Positions 1 to 5,113 of a stretch of 7,602 nucleotides of DNA are shown piece by piece; within the stretch, counting starts at the first letter, position 1; each line of letters starts with the position of its first letter. A program made the position numbers and the translations under genes. The DNA comes from Rhodospirillales bacterium RIFCSPLOWO2_12_FULL_67_15 (GTDB taxonomy: Bacteria > Pseudomonadota > Alphaproteobacteria > Rhodospirillales > 2-12-FULL-67-15). The stretch is from positions 1 to 7,602 of the forward strand of contig MIAC01000262.1 in the NCBI GenBank assembly GCA_001830475.1, given 5' to 3'. The notes beneath the pieces were generated by a model. The model did not search any database. It was given only the letters and a program-made list of their open reading frames with translations, and was not told the DNA's origin.

Positions 1-207
1 CACTTCGCGTTCGGAAGCGAAGTCGCCCGCTTCGGCCGCCGCGAGACCTTCCTTGACCTTGGCGATCCAGCGGCGTTCCTCGGCCAGGTAACGTTCGATG
101 GCCTCGGTGACGATGAAATTGCGCGAACGGGCTTGCGCCTTGGCGAGGGTGTCGATCTCGTCAAGCTTGTCGTTCTCGATGCGGACCGAAAAATTCCGTC
201 CCGGCAT
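1..207 (-). CDS. Ribbon-helix-helix (CopG/ParD-like) DNA-binding protein, partial
   Basis: The 69 visible codons start at ATG 207 and run off the left edge, so the C-terminus is missing. The protein begins MPGRNFSVRIENDKLDEID. Residues 3-9 fit the DNA-contacting beta strand of a ribbon-helix-helix fold, and two helices follow at about 11-24 and 28-45 (the second contains RNFIVTEAIERYLAEE). Proteins of this family bind DNA as dimers. Many are antitoxins that repress their own operon and are followed by a ParE/RelE-type toxin gene. Here the toxin, if there is one, would lie beyond position 1, so the antitoxin role is inference from family and layout. A GGGAG ribosome site (216-220 on the minus strand) lies 8 nt before the ATG. 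The gene follows tyrS on the same strand but has its own promoter and phased repeats upstream. A stand-alone CopG-type regulator is the alternative. Confidence 0.8.
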   Translation of the reverse strand, partial: MPGRNFSVRIENDKLDEIDTLAKAQARSRNFIVTEAIERYLAEERRWIAKVKEGLAAAEAGDFASEREV

Positions 208-234
208 TGGCTCCGCTCCCGAAACACCCTCAAC

Positions 235-260
235 GTAATCTTTTGTAATCGTTCGTAATC
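235..260. repeat. Three GTAATC repeats at 10-bp spacing, probable operator
   Basis: Identical hexamers GTAATC occur at 235-240, 245-250 and 255-260, so each copy begins exactly 10 bp after the previous one and all face the same side of the helix. The third copy overlaps the -10 hexamer of the RHH promoter, and the other two cover the expected start and early transcribed region. RHH repressors such as CopG and the omega protein bind short, regularly spaced repeats cooperatively. An autoregulatory operator for the adjacent RHH protein is therefore the natural reading, but this is inferred from position and pattern. Confidence 0.6.
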
Positions 261-286
261 ATACTCGGCTGTTCGCCGAAACGCAA
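258..286 (-). promoter_or_regulatory. Sigma70-like promoter of the RHH gene
   Basis: Read on the minus strand, TTGCGT (281-286) is followed by a 17-nt spacer and TATGAT (258-263). The -35 shares 3-4 bases with TTGACA and the -10 shares 5 of 6 with TATAAT. Transcription would start near 251, giving a leader of about 44 nt to the ATG at 207. The spacer contains a 5-bp inverted repeat (TCGGC/GCCGA, 265-279). The promoter lies entirely in the tyrS-RHH gap, so the RHH gene need not depend on tyrS readthrough. Confidence 0.55.
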
Positions 287-302
287 CTGCCGCCGGGCCG
301 CC

Positions 303-1556
303 TCATTCCACCTTTACCAAGGCGTGGCGCTTGCGCCCGGCCGAGAGCTTGATGACGCCCTCGGCGTTCATGTCGGCGAGCGTCACCGGGCGGGTTTCCG
401 ACTCCACGGCCGCGTCGTTGAGGCGCGCGCCGCCGCCGCGGATGAGACGGCGCGCTTCGCCGCCGCTCGCGGCAAGCCCCGCCTTGTGGAAAAGCTCGAA
501 CGCCGGAATGCCCTTGGCGAGCGCCGCGCGGGACAACGCGACGGTCGGCAGCGCCTCGCCCGCGGTTCCTTCCTCGAACGTGCGCCGCGCGGTTTCGGCC
601 GCCTCGGCCGCGGCCTCGGCGCCGTGGAGAAGCGCGGTCGCCGCGGTGGCGAGGAGCTTCTTCGCCTCGTTGATCTCGGCGCCGCCGAGCATTTCCAGGC
701 GCGTGATTTCGGACAAGGGTATTTCGGTGAACAGGCGCAGGAAGCGCCCGACGTCGGCGTCCTCGGTGTTCCGCCAATACTGCCAATAGTCGTAAGGAGA
801 GAGCATCTTTTCGCTCAGCCAGACCGCGCCCTCGGCGGTCTTGCCCATCTTCGCCCCCGAGGCGGTCGCCAAGAGCGGCGTCGTCAGCCCGAACAGCTCG
901 CGCGGAATCGCGCGCCGGCCGAGCTCGACCCCGCACACGATGTTGCCCCATTGGTCCGAGCCGCCCATCTGGAGAACGCAGTCGTGGCGCCGGGCCAGCT
1001 CGACGAAGTCGTAGGCCTGCAACACCATGTAGTTGAATTCGAGGAAAGAGAGCGGCTGCTCGCGTTCGAGGCGCAATTTGACGCTGTCGAAGGTCAGCAT
1101 CCGATTGACCGAGAAGTGCCGGCCGTAATCGCGCAGGAACGGGATGTAACCGAGAGGATCGAGCCAGTCGGCGTTGTCGGCCATGAACGCGTCGCAAGGT
1201 CCGTCGCCGAATTTCAGGAACCGGGAAAAAACATCCTTGATTCCGGCCATGTTGGCGGCGATCTCGGCGTCGGTCAGCAACTTCCGCGCTTCGTCCTTGC
1301 CCGAGGGATCGCCGATCCTGGTCGTGCCCCCGCCCATCAGCACGATCGGCTTGTGCACGCATTTCTGCAACAGGCGCAGCAGCATGATCGAAACCAGGCT
1401 GCCCGCGTGCAGGCTCGGCGCGGTGCAGTCGAAACCGATGTAGGCGACGATTCGCTTGTTCAGGGCGAGCGCATCGAGCGCCGCCAGGTCGGTGCACTGG
1501 TGCAGGTAGCCGCGTTGGGCGACGGTGGCGAGGAATTCGGAGCGCGGCGCGGTCAT
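303..1556 (-). CDS. tyrS: Tyrosyl-tRNA synthetase (TyrRS, class Ic)
   Basis: This 417-aa cytoplasmic enzyme charges tRNA(Tyr) with tyrosine using ATP. The length is normal for the bacterial short-form enzyme. The Rossmann catalytic domain has [15 protein letters not shown] at about 39-53, where H50-A-G-S is the HIGH-like signature. Tyrosine and adenylate pocket motifs follow: [13 protein letters not shown] (75-87), YMVLQAYDF (176-184, with Y176, Q180 and D183 expected to contact tyrosine) and [10 protein letters not shown] (196-205). The KMSKS loop reads KMGKT (236-240), a variant I associate with alphaproteobacterial TyrRS. A C-terminal S4-like RNA-binding domain (about 345-410) includes [15 protein letters not shown] chose the ATG at 1556, which begins MTAPRSEFL. 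An in-frame ATG at 1637 would add 27 residues of proline-rich, unconserved sequence. The gene is divergent from anmK and upstream of the RHH gene on the same strand. Only a weak AGGG ribosome site precedes the start. Confidence 0.97.
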   Translation of the reverse strand: MTAPRSEFLATVAQRGYLHQCTDLAALDALALNKRIVAYIGFDCTAPSLHAGSLVSIMLLRLLQKCVHKPIVLMGGGTTRIGDPSGKDEARKLLTDAEIAANMAGIKDVFSRFLKFGDGPCDAFMADNADWLDPLGYIPFLRDYGRHFSVNRMLTFDSVKLRLEREQPLSFLEFNYMVLQAYDFVELARRHDCVLQMGGSDQWGNIVCGVELGRRAIPRELFGLTTPLLATASGAKMGKTAEGAVWLSEKMLSPYDYWQYWRNTEDADVGRFLRLFTEIPLSEITRLEMLGGAEINEAKKLLATAATALLHGAEAAAEAAETARRTFEEGTAGEALPTVALSRAALAKGIPAFELFHKAGLAASGGEARRLIRGGGARLNDAAVESETRPVTLADMNAEGVIKLSAGRKRHALVKVE

Positions 1557-1601
1557 GGACCCTGGGTCGGCGGGCGGAGTGAACGGAGGGGGCGAGATCG
1601 C

Positions 1602-1630
1602 TTGCCCGGCGGGCCGATACTTAGCACAAT
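1602..1630 (+). promoter_or_regulatory. Weak candidate anmK promoter in the tyrS-anmK gap
   Basis: TTGCCC (1602-1607), a 17-nt spacer and CACAAT (1625-1630) each match the sigma70 consensus at 4 of 6 positions. Transcription would start near 1637, leaving a leader of about 34 nt before anmK. The 114-bp gap (1557-1670) must also hold the tyrS promoter, but I found no convincing hexamer pair on the minus strand. No T-box-like leader is visible. Confidence 0.3.
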
Positions 1631-1670
1631 CGCACAAGCTTGGCAGCCGGCTCGAACGGATTTTTCACCC

Positions 1671-2786
1671 ATGATCGGCACGCGATTCCGCGCGCTCGGC
1701 CTGATGAGCGGCACGTCCATGGACGGCATCGACGCGGCGCTCCTTGAAACCGACGGCGAGCGCGTCTACGCGCTTCTGCCGGCCAGGACCGATCCTTACG
1801 ACGGCGTGTTCCGGGACCGCTTGCGCGCCGCCCTGGGCGCCGCGGCCGACGCGGCCGAGGCGGCGCTGGCGCGGGAATTGACCGAGCGTCACGCGGCGGC
1901 CGTCCGCCGGCTGCTGGCGGATGCGGACCTCAGGCCCGCGGACGTCGACGTGGTCGGCTTTCACGGCCATACCGTCCGCCACGACCCTAAACAAGGGGTG
2001 ACGCGCCAGATCGGCGACGGGGAAATGCTCGCCCGGCTCGTCGCCATCCCCGTCGTCGCCGATTTCCGAAGGTGCGACGTGGCTGAGGGCGGCGAAGGGG
2101 CGCCGCTGGCGCCGCTTTATCACGCGGCGCGGGCGGAGGGGCTCGACAAGCCGGTCGCGGTCCTCAATCTCGGCGGCGTCGCCAACGTCACCTGGATCGG
2201 CGCGGACGGCGGCTTGATCGCTTTCGACACCGGGCCCGGCAACGCGCTCCTGGACGATTGGGCGCGCGTCGCGATCGGCCGGCCCATGGACGAGAACGGC
2301 CGGCTCGCCCGCGCGGGCCGCCGGGATGCGGTAATCCTCCGCGCCTTGCTCGCGGACGGCTATTTTCGCCGCGCGCCGCCCAAGTCGCTGGACCGGGACC
2401 ACTTCCGGGGCGCGCTCGCGGCCGTGAAATCCCTTTCCCCCGCCGACGGAGCGGCGACGCTGGCGCGCTTCACGGCGTGCGCGGCGGCGTTGGCCCGCGC
2501 CCATTTCCCCGAGCCGCCCCGGCGCTGGCTGGTCGCGGGCGGCGGCCGGCGCAACCGTTACCTGATGGACCAGCTTGCCGATGTTCTCGGCGGAAACGTG
2601 GTTCCGGTCGAGGATGTCGGTTGGCGCGGCGATTTTATCGAGGCGGAGGCGTTCGCGTTCCTCGCCGTTCGCAGCGTGCGCGGGCTCGCCTTGAGCCTGC
2701 CCACGACCACCGGGGTGCGCGCGCCATGTCCGGGCGGCACGTTGCATCTTCCGCCCGGCCGGGAGCGGCCCCGCGCGGAGGATTGA
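1671..2786 (+). CDS. anmK: Anhydro-N-acetylmuramic acid kinase
   Basis: This 371-aa cytoplasmic enzyme belongs to cell-wall recycling. It hydrolyses the 1,6-anhydro ring of anhydroMurNAc and phosphorylates it with ATP to give MurNAc-6-phosphate. Family motifs appear in order: GLMSGTSMDGID (10-21, phosphate-binding loop), GFHGHTVRHDP (96-106), DFRRCDVAEGGEGAPLAP (131-148), NLGGVANVTWI (166-176) and FDTGPGN (185-191). D186 in the last motif aligns with the catalytic base of characterised AnmK enzymes. A glycine-rich GGGRRNRYLMDQL segment lies near 293-305, followed by the conserved C-terminal WRGDFIEAEAFAFLAVR region. The length is typical for the family. The ATG at 1671 places the GTSMDG motif correctly. 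Only a poor ribosome site (GGA about 10 nt upstream) precedes it. The open frame continues far upstream, antisense to tyrS, and that part is not coding. The gene is divergent from tyrS and convergent with the hydrolase gene. Confidence 0.96.
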   Translation: MIGTRFRALGLMSGTSMDGIDAALLETDGERVYALLPARTDPYDGVFRDRLRAALGAAADAAEAALARELTERHAAAVRRLLADADLRPADVDVVGFHGHTVRHDPKQGVTRQIGDGEMLARLVAIPVVADFRRCDVAEGGEGAPLAPLYHAARAEGLDKPVAVLNLGGVANVTWIGADGGLIAFDTGPGNALLDDWARVAIGRPMDENGRLARAGRRDAVILRALLADGYFRRAPPKSLDRDHFRGALAAVKSLSPADGAATLARFTACAAALARAHFPEPPRRWLVAGGGRRNRYLMDQLADVLGGNVVPVEDVGWRGDFIEAEAFAFLAVRSVRGLALSLPTTTGVRAPCPGGTLHLPPGRERPRAED

Positions 2787-2802
2787 GGAGGGGTGTTTTA
2801 TA

Positions 2803-2860
2803 CCGCCGCGACCGCGGCGGCGCGCCGAATGGCGCGAAAGCCAAGCGCGCGGATGCGCGC
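2803..2860. repeat. Three consecutive GC-rich stem-loops between convergent genes
   Basis: Three perfect inverted repeats, each with a 4-nt loop, follow one another. They are CCGCCGC/GCGGCGG (2803-2809 and 2814-2820, loop GACC), CGCGCC/GGCGCG (2821-2826 and 2831-2836, loop GAAT) and GCGCGC/GCGCGC (2845-2850 and 2855-2860, loop GGAT). They fill the 95-bp gap between the ends of anmK and the hydrolase gene. No T-run follows on either strand, so these are not standard intrinsic terminators. They may block 3' exonucleases or help end transcription in both directions. In such GC-rich DNA, some of the pairing could be chance. Confidence 0.45.
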
Positions 2861-2881
2861 GCCCGGCGATTGAGGGCGATA

Positions 2882-3529
2882 TCACGCCGCCTTGGCGAGG
2901 GCGCGGGTCAGGTAGGTGTCCACGACCGCGGTGAGTTCGTCGCCGCGGCTGACGAAGAAATGATCCGCGCCCTCGATCACCCGGTATTCGATCTTGATGT
3001 TCTTCTGCGCGGAAAGCTTCTGCGCGAGCTTGTTGACGGCGGCGAGCGGCACCAGTTCGTCCTTGTCGCCGTGCACGATCATGCCCGAGGCCGGGCACGG
3101 CGCGAGAAAGGAGAAATCGTAGATGCTGGCCGGCGGGGCTATGGAAATGAAACCGCCGATCTCGGGCCTTCGCATCATCAGCTGCATCGCGATCCAGGCG
3201 CCGAAGGAAAAGCCGGCGATCCAGCAGACGGGGGTGTTGGGGTTCTGGGTCTGCAGCCAATCGAGCGCCGAGGCCGCGTCGCTGAGTTCGCCCTGGCCGT
3301 TGTCGAATTGCCCTTGCGAGCGCCCCACCCCGCGGAAGTTGAAGCGCAGGACCGAAAATCCCTTGGCGGCGAAACTTTGATAGAGGGAGTAGACCACCTT
3401 GTTGTTCATGGTTCCCCCGTACTGAGGATGGGGGTGGAGGACGAGCGCGACGGGAGCGTTCGCGGTCTTGGCGTTCTGGTAACGCCCCTCGATTCTCCCG
3501 TCCGGACCGTTGAAAATCACTTCGGGCAT
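2882..3529 (-). CDS. Small alpha/beta hydrolase (COG2945-like)
   Basis: This 215-aa predicted cytoplasmic hydrolase has no signal peptide or membrane segment. Family landmarks are LVLHPHPQYGGTMNNKVV (about 29-46, oxyanion-hole region), RFNFRGVGRSQG (62-73), GFSFGA with the nucleophile S108, HGDKDELVP with acid D157, and GADHFF with H190. The Ser-Asp-His triad is thus complete. These features suggest an esterase or related hydrolase, but the substrate is unknown. The frame can open at a TTG (3535), which would add two residues. The ATG at 3529 is preferred because AGGT lies 8 nt before it but only about 2-3 nt before the TTG. The gene diverges from cysE across an AT-rich spacer and converges on anmK. 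From memory, similar hydrolase genes sit next to cysE-isc clusters in related bacteria, which hints at a conserved neighbourhood rather than a known shared function. Confidence 0.9.
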   Translation of the reverse strand: MPEVIFNGPDGRIEGRYQNAKTANAPVALVLHPHPQYGGTMNNKVVYSLYQSFAAKGFSVLRFNFRGVGRSQGQFDNGQGELSDAASALDWLQTQNPNTPVCWIAGFSFGAWIAMQLMMRRPEIGGFISIAPPASIYDFSFLAPCPASGMIVHGDKDELVPLAAVNKLAQKLSAQKNIKIEYRVIEGADHFFVSRGDELTAVVDTYLTRALAKAA

Positions 3530-3580
3530 TGGCAAAGACCTACTTGTGGAGTAAGGTATTCATAATCCATTAAAATAATT

Positions 3581-3609
3581 GTTATTTTCGTATTTCTACT
3601 GATTTTCAA
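3581..3609 (-). promoter_or_regulatory. Candidate promoter of the hydrolase gene
   Basis: On the minus strand TTGAAA (3604-3609, 5 of 6 matches) is separated by 17 nt from AATAAC (3581-3586, 4 of 6 matches). Transcription would begin near 3574 with a leader of about 45 nt. The surrounding DNA is AT-rich, so chance matches are likely and other hexamers in this spacer could serve instead. Confidence 0.35.
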
Positions 3610-3638
3610 GATGTTCCTGTTGAAAAATATATAGGGGT

Positions 3639-3644
3639 TATAAT
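3639..3644 (+). promoter_or_regulatory. Perfect TATAAT without a good -35 (possible second cysE promoter)
   Basis: A consensus -10 hexamer occurs here, but the nearest TTGAAA (3620-3625) is only 13 nt away and no acceptable -35 lies at 16-18 nt. It could be an activator-dependent upstream promoter for cysE or a chance match in AT-rich sequence. Confidence 0.2.
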
Positions 3645-3658
3645 TTGTTCTTCTAATC

Positions 3659-3687
3659 TTGACTTCCAGGGTTGGTGATTATATATA
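3659..3687 (+). promoter_or_regulatory. Main cysE (cysE-isc) promoter, sigma70-like
   Basis: TTGACT (3659-3664, 5 of 6 matches), a 17-nt spacer and TATATA (3682-3687, within an alternating TA tract) form the best promoter in the window. The start would fall near 3694, giving a leader of about 87 nt to cysE. The tandem dyads that follow overlap this start point, so repression by a protein bound there is plausible. No other strong promoter is seen before iscR, so this one may drive the whole cluster. Confidence 0.6.
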
Positions 3688-3688
3688 T

Positions 3689-3735
3689 ATACCCACCAGG
3701 AAATTGTGGATACCCACACAACAGCGTGTGGTTAT
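3689..3735. promoter_or_regulatory. Two tandem dyads at the cysE transcription start, probable operator
   Basis: Copy 1 is ATACCCACC (3689-3697), 7 nt, TGTGGATAC (3705-3713). Copy 2 is ATACCCACA (3710-3718), 8 nt, TGTGGTTAT (3727-3735), with 8 of 9 arm positions pairing. The copies overlap by 4 bp and the left arms repeat at 21 bp, about two helical turns. The arms resemble half-sites of the E. coli IscR type 2 motif (A-N3-CC-N2-A, and its mirror GG-N3-T). Copy 1 has the type 2 spacing but three mismatches at key bases, and copy 2 has the bases but one extra spacer nucleotide. IscR, encoded one gene downstream, is the obvious candidate, but a cysteine-pathway regulator is possible. Copy 2 could also form an RNA hairpin in the leader. 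Confidence 0.5.
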
Positions 3736-3780
3736 AGACGATAAACCGCTGATCCGTCACTACAAAACTCAGGAAGTGCG

Positions 3781-4488
3781 ATGTTCAAAGCCATCCGGGA
3801 AGATTTGGACGCCTTTCTCGCGCGCGACCCAGCCGCCCGCTCGAGATTGGAAGTGGCCCTTCTCTATCCCGGTTTCCATGCCTTGGCGATCCACCATCTC
3901 ACCCACGCCCTCTGGCGGCGGGGATGGCGGCTGTTCCCCCGGTTCCTGTCCCAGCTCGGCCGGTTCCTGACGGCGGTTGAAATCCACCCCGGCGCCACCA
4001 TCGGCCGCCGCCTGGTGATCGACCACGGCATGGGCGTCGTGATCGGCGAGACGTCCGAGATCGGCGACGACGTCACCCTTTACCAGGGCGTGACGCTCGG
4101 CGGCACCTCGCCCGCCGTCGACTCGGCGGCCCAGGTAGGCAAGAAGCGCCATCCGACCGTGCGCGACCGGGTCATCATCGGCTCGGGCGCGCAGGTCCTG
4201 GGTCCGATCGTGATCGGCGAGGGCGCCCGCGTCGGGGCGAACTCTGTCGTGACCAAGGAAGTTCCGCCGGGCATGACCGCGATCGGCATTCCGGCGCAGG
4301 TGGTGATGCCCAAGGACCGCAACGCGGCGCGGGCCTTCGTCGCCTACGGCACGCCGGCCGAGGGCTGCCCGGACCCGGTTCTGTTGACGATCGAGAATCT
4401 CCGCTCCCAGGTCTCCGACCTCAAGGAGCGGGTCGGAGACTTGGAATCGCAACTGCGGGCGGAGCGCCCCCGCAATCAAGCGAGCTAG
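3781..4488 (+). CDS. cysE: Serine O-acetyltransferase, EpsC type
   Basis: This 235-aa enzyme transfers acetyl from acetyl-CoA to L-serine, giving O-acetylserine, the direct cysteine precursor. It is the short type without the long N-terminal helical domain of E. coli CysE. After a helical start comes a left-handed beta-helix of hexapeptide repeats: [10 protein letters not shown] (66-75), [12 protein letters not shown] (80-91), VTLGGT (104-109) and KRHPTVRD (122-129). D81-H82 match the catalytic Asp157-His158 pair of E. coli CysE, H124 matches His193, and E67 stands where E. coli has Asp143, as is usual in EpsC-type proteins. The tail (about 200-228) is a predicted coiled coil with I204, L207, V211, L214, V218, L221 and L225 in heptad spacing. 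There is no terminal isoleucine for docking into cysteine synthase. AGGA lies 6 nt before the ATG. iscR starts 73 nt downstream, so the two are probably co-transcribed to supply cysteine for Fe-S assembly. Confidence 0.95.
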   Translation: MFKAIREDLDAFLARDPAARSRLEVALLYPGFHALAIHHLTHALWRRGWRLFPRFLSQLGRFLTAVEIHPGATIGRRLVIDHGMGVVIGETSEIGDDVTLYQGVTLGGTSPAVDSAAQVGKKRHPTVRDRVIIGSGAQVLGPIVIGEGARVGANSVVTKEVPPGMTAIGIPAQVVMPKDRNAARAFVAYGTPAEGCPDPVLLTIENLRSQVSDLKERVGDLESQLRAERPRNQAS

Positions 4489-4524
4489 AGGCCGCGAATC
4501 GGAAACGCGACGGAACCTCGGAAT

Positions 4525-4538
4525 TCGACTCGAGTGGA
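4525..4538. promoter_or_regulatory. Weak dyad upstream of iscR
   Basis: TCGACTCGAGTGGA is palindromic except for one mismatched pair and lies 23 nt before the iscR start. TCGACT agrees with one half of the E. coli IscR type 1 motif (YYGACT), but the other half is degenerate and too close. No convincing promoter accompanies it in the 73-bp cysE-iscR gap. Confidence 0.2.
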
Positions 4539-4547
4539 CTGAAGGAT

Positions 4548-4553
4548 AAGGAG
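4548..4553 (+). promoter_or_regulatory. Ribosome binding site that decides the iscR start
   Basis: AAGGAG lies 8 nt before the ATG at 4562 but only 2 nt before an in-frame ATG at 4556. The downstream ATG is therefore the likely start, and its MKLSTKGRYAV agrees with the usual IscR N-terminus. Confidence 0.8.
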
Positions 4554-4561
4554 ATATGCTG

Positions 4562-5047
4562 ATGAAACTAAGCACGAAAGGCCGCTACGCGGTCATGGCG
4601 ATGGTGGACCTTGCCTCCCACAGCCGGGGCAAGCCGGTCGCGCTGGCGGACGTGGCCAGCCGGCAGGAAATTTCTCTCTCGTATCTCGAACAGCTGTTCA
4701 GCAAGCTGCGCCGGGGCGGCGTCGTCAAGAGCGTTCGCGGCCCGGGCGGCGGCTATCTGCTCGCAAGGTCCGAGTCGGAAACCCGCGTCTCCGACATCAT
4801 CCTGGCGGTGGACGAGCCGATCCAGGCGACCCGGTGCACGCCCGGGCAGCCTTCGGGATGCCATTCCAACAAGACCCGCTGCCTCACGCACGACCTGTGG
4901 GAGGAACTGGGCAACCAGATCTACCTCTACCTCAGCTCGGTGTCGCTGGCCGACGTCGTGGACAAGCGCGTGCTCGGTTCCAGCGGCCGCGTGTTCCGCT
5001 CCGGCGACGCGCCGGATGCGAGCGGCCGGGTCGTGGCGGCCGAATAA
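4562..5047 (+). CDS. iscR: Rrf2-family Fe-S cluster regulator IscR
   Basis: This 161-aa transcription factor, when loaded with an Fe-S cluster, represses Fe-S biogenesis genes. Its apo form can also regulate other sites. The N-terminal winged helix includes MKLSTKGRYAVMAMVDLA (1-18), the recognition-helix region EISLSYLEQLFSKLRR (36-51) and the wing VRGPGGGYLLAR (58-69). Cluster ligands are expected at C92, C100 and C107 with H110. E. coli IscR has C92, C98, C104 and H107, so the ligand set is complete but the intervals are longer. The following DLWEELGNQIYLYLSSVSLADVV segment is the typical dimerisation region. The C-terminus after about 140 is a hydrophilic tail. The gene lies between cysE and the desulfurase genes. 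It is probably autoregulated, with candidate sites at the cysE promoter or the weak dyad just upstream. RirA, the related iron regulator, is a less likely identity given the isc context. Confidence 0.94.
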   Translation: MKLSTKGRYAVMAMVDLASHSRGKPVALADVASRQEISLSYLEQLFSKLRRGGVVKSVRGPGGGYLLARSESETRVSDIILAVDEPIQATRCTPGQPSGCHSNKTRCLTHDLWEELGNQIYLYLSSVSLADVVDKRVLGSSGRVFRSGDAPDASGRVVAAE

Positions 5048-5065
5048 TCCAAGGTTGAGACCCTT

Positions 5066-5088
5066 CCCATGCGCCTCCGGCGCATGGG
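5066..5088 (+). repeat. Perfect 10-bp stem-loop between iscR and the desulfurase gene
   Basis: CCCATGCGCC (5066-5075) and GGCGCATGGG (5079-5088) pair perfectly around a 3-nt TCC loop, 19 nt after the iscR stop. No T-run follows, so it is not an intrinsic terminator. A stable RNA hairpin here could protect the 3' end of an iscR transcript or separate iscR from downstream expression. In E. coli the iscR-iscS interval also holds structured RNA that stabilises iscR mRNA when the downstream part is degraded. The left arm contains an ATG (5069) in frame with the desulfurase. Confidence 0.6.
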
Positions 5089-5113
5089 CGAATCGGCCAA
5101 AATCGAGTATCCC

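Noticed and set aside
1557..1637. N-terminal extension of TyrRS from the ATG at 1637
   Set aside because: The 27 extra residues are proline-rich and unlike the family N-terminus, which begins naturally at 1556.
1665..3260. Long minus-strand open frame antisense to anmK
   Set aside because: The translation is rich in Arg, Ala and Gly and shows no family motif. It overlaps anmK and the hydrolase gene, both of which have complete catalytic motifs. Such frames are common in GC-rich DNA.
4525..4538. E. coli type 1 IscR site before iscR
   Set aside because: Only one half-site matches and the spacing is wrong. It is kept only as a weak dyad.
5066..5088. Intrinsic terminator after iscR
   Set aside because: The stem is strong, but no T-run follows on either strand and the downstream genes appear to belong to the same operon.
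5069..5113. Extended start of the first desulfurase at ATG 5069
   Set aside because: The ATG lies in a perfect hairpin arm, the extra 15 residues are not family-like, and [11 protein letters not shown] at 5114 fits the usual start.
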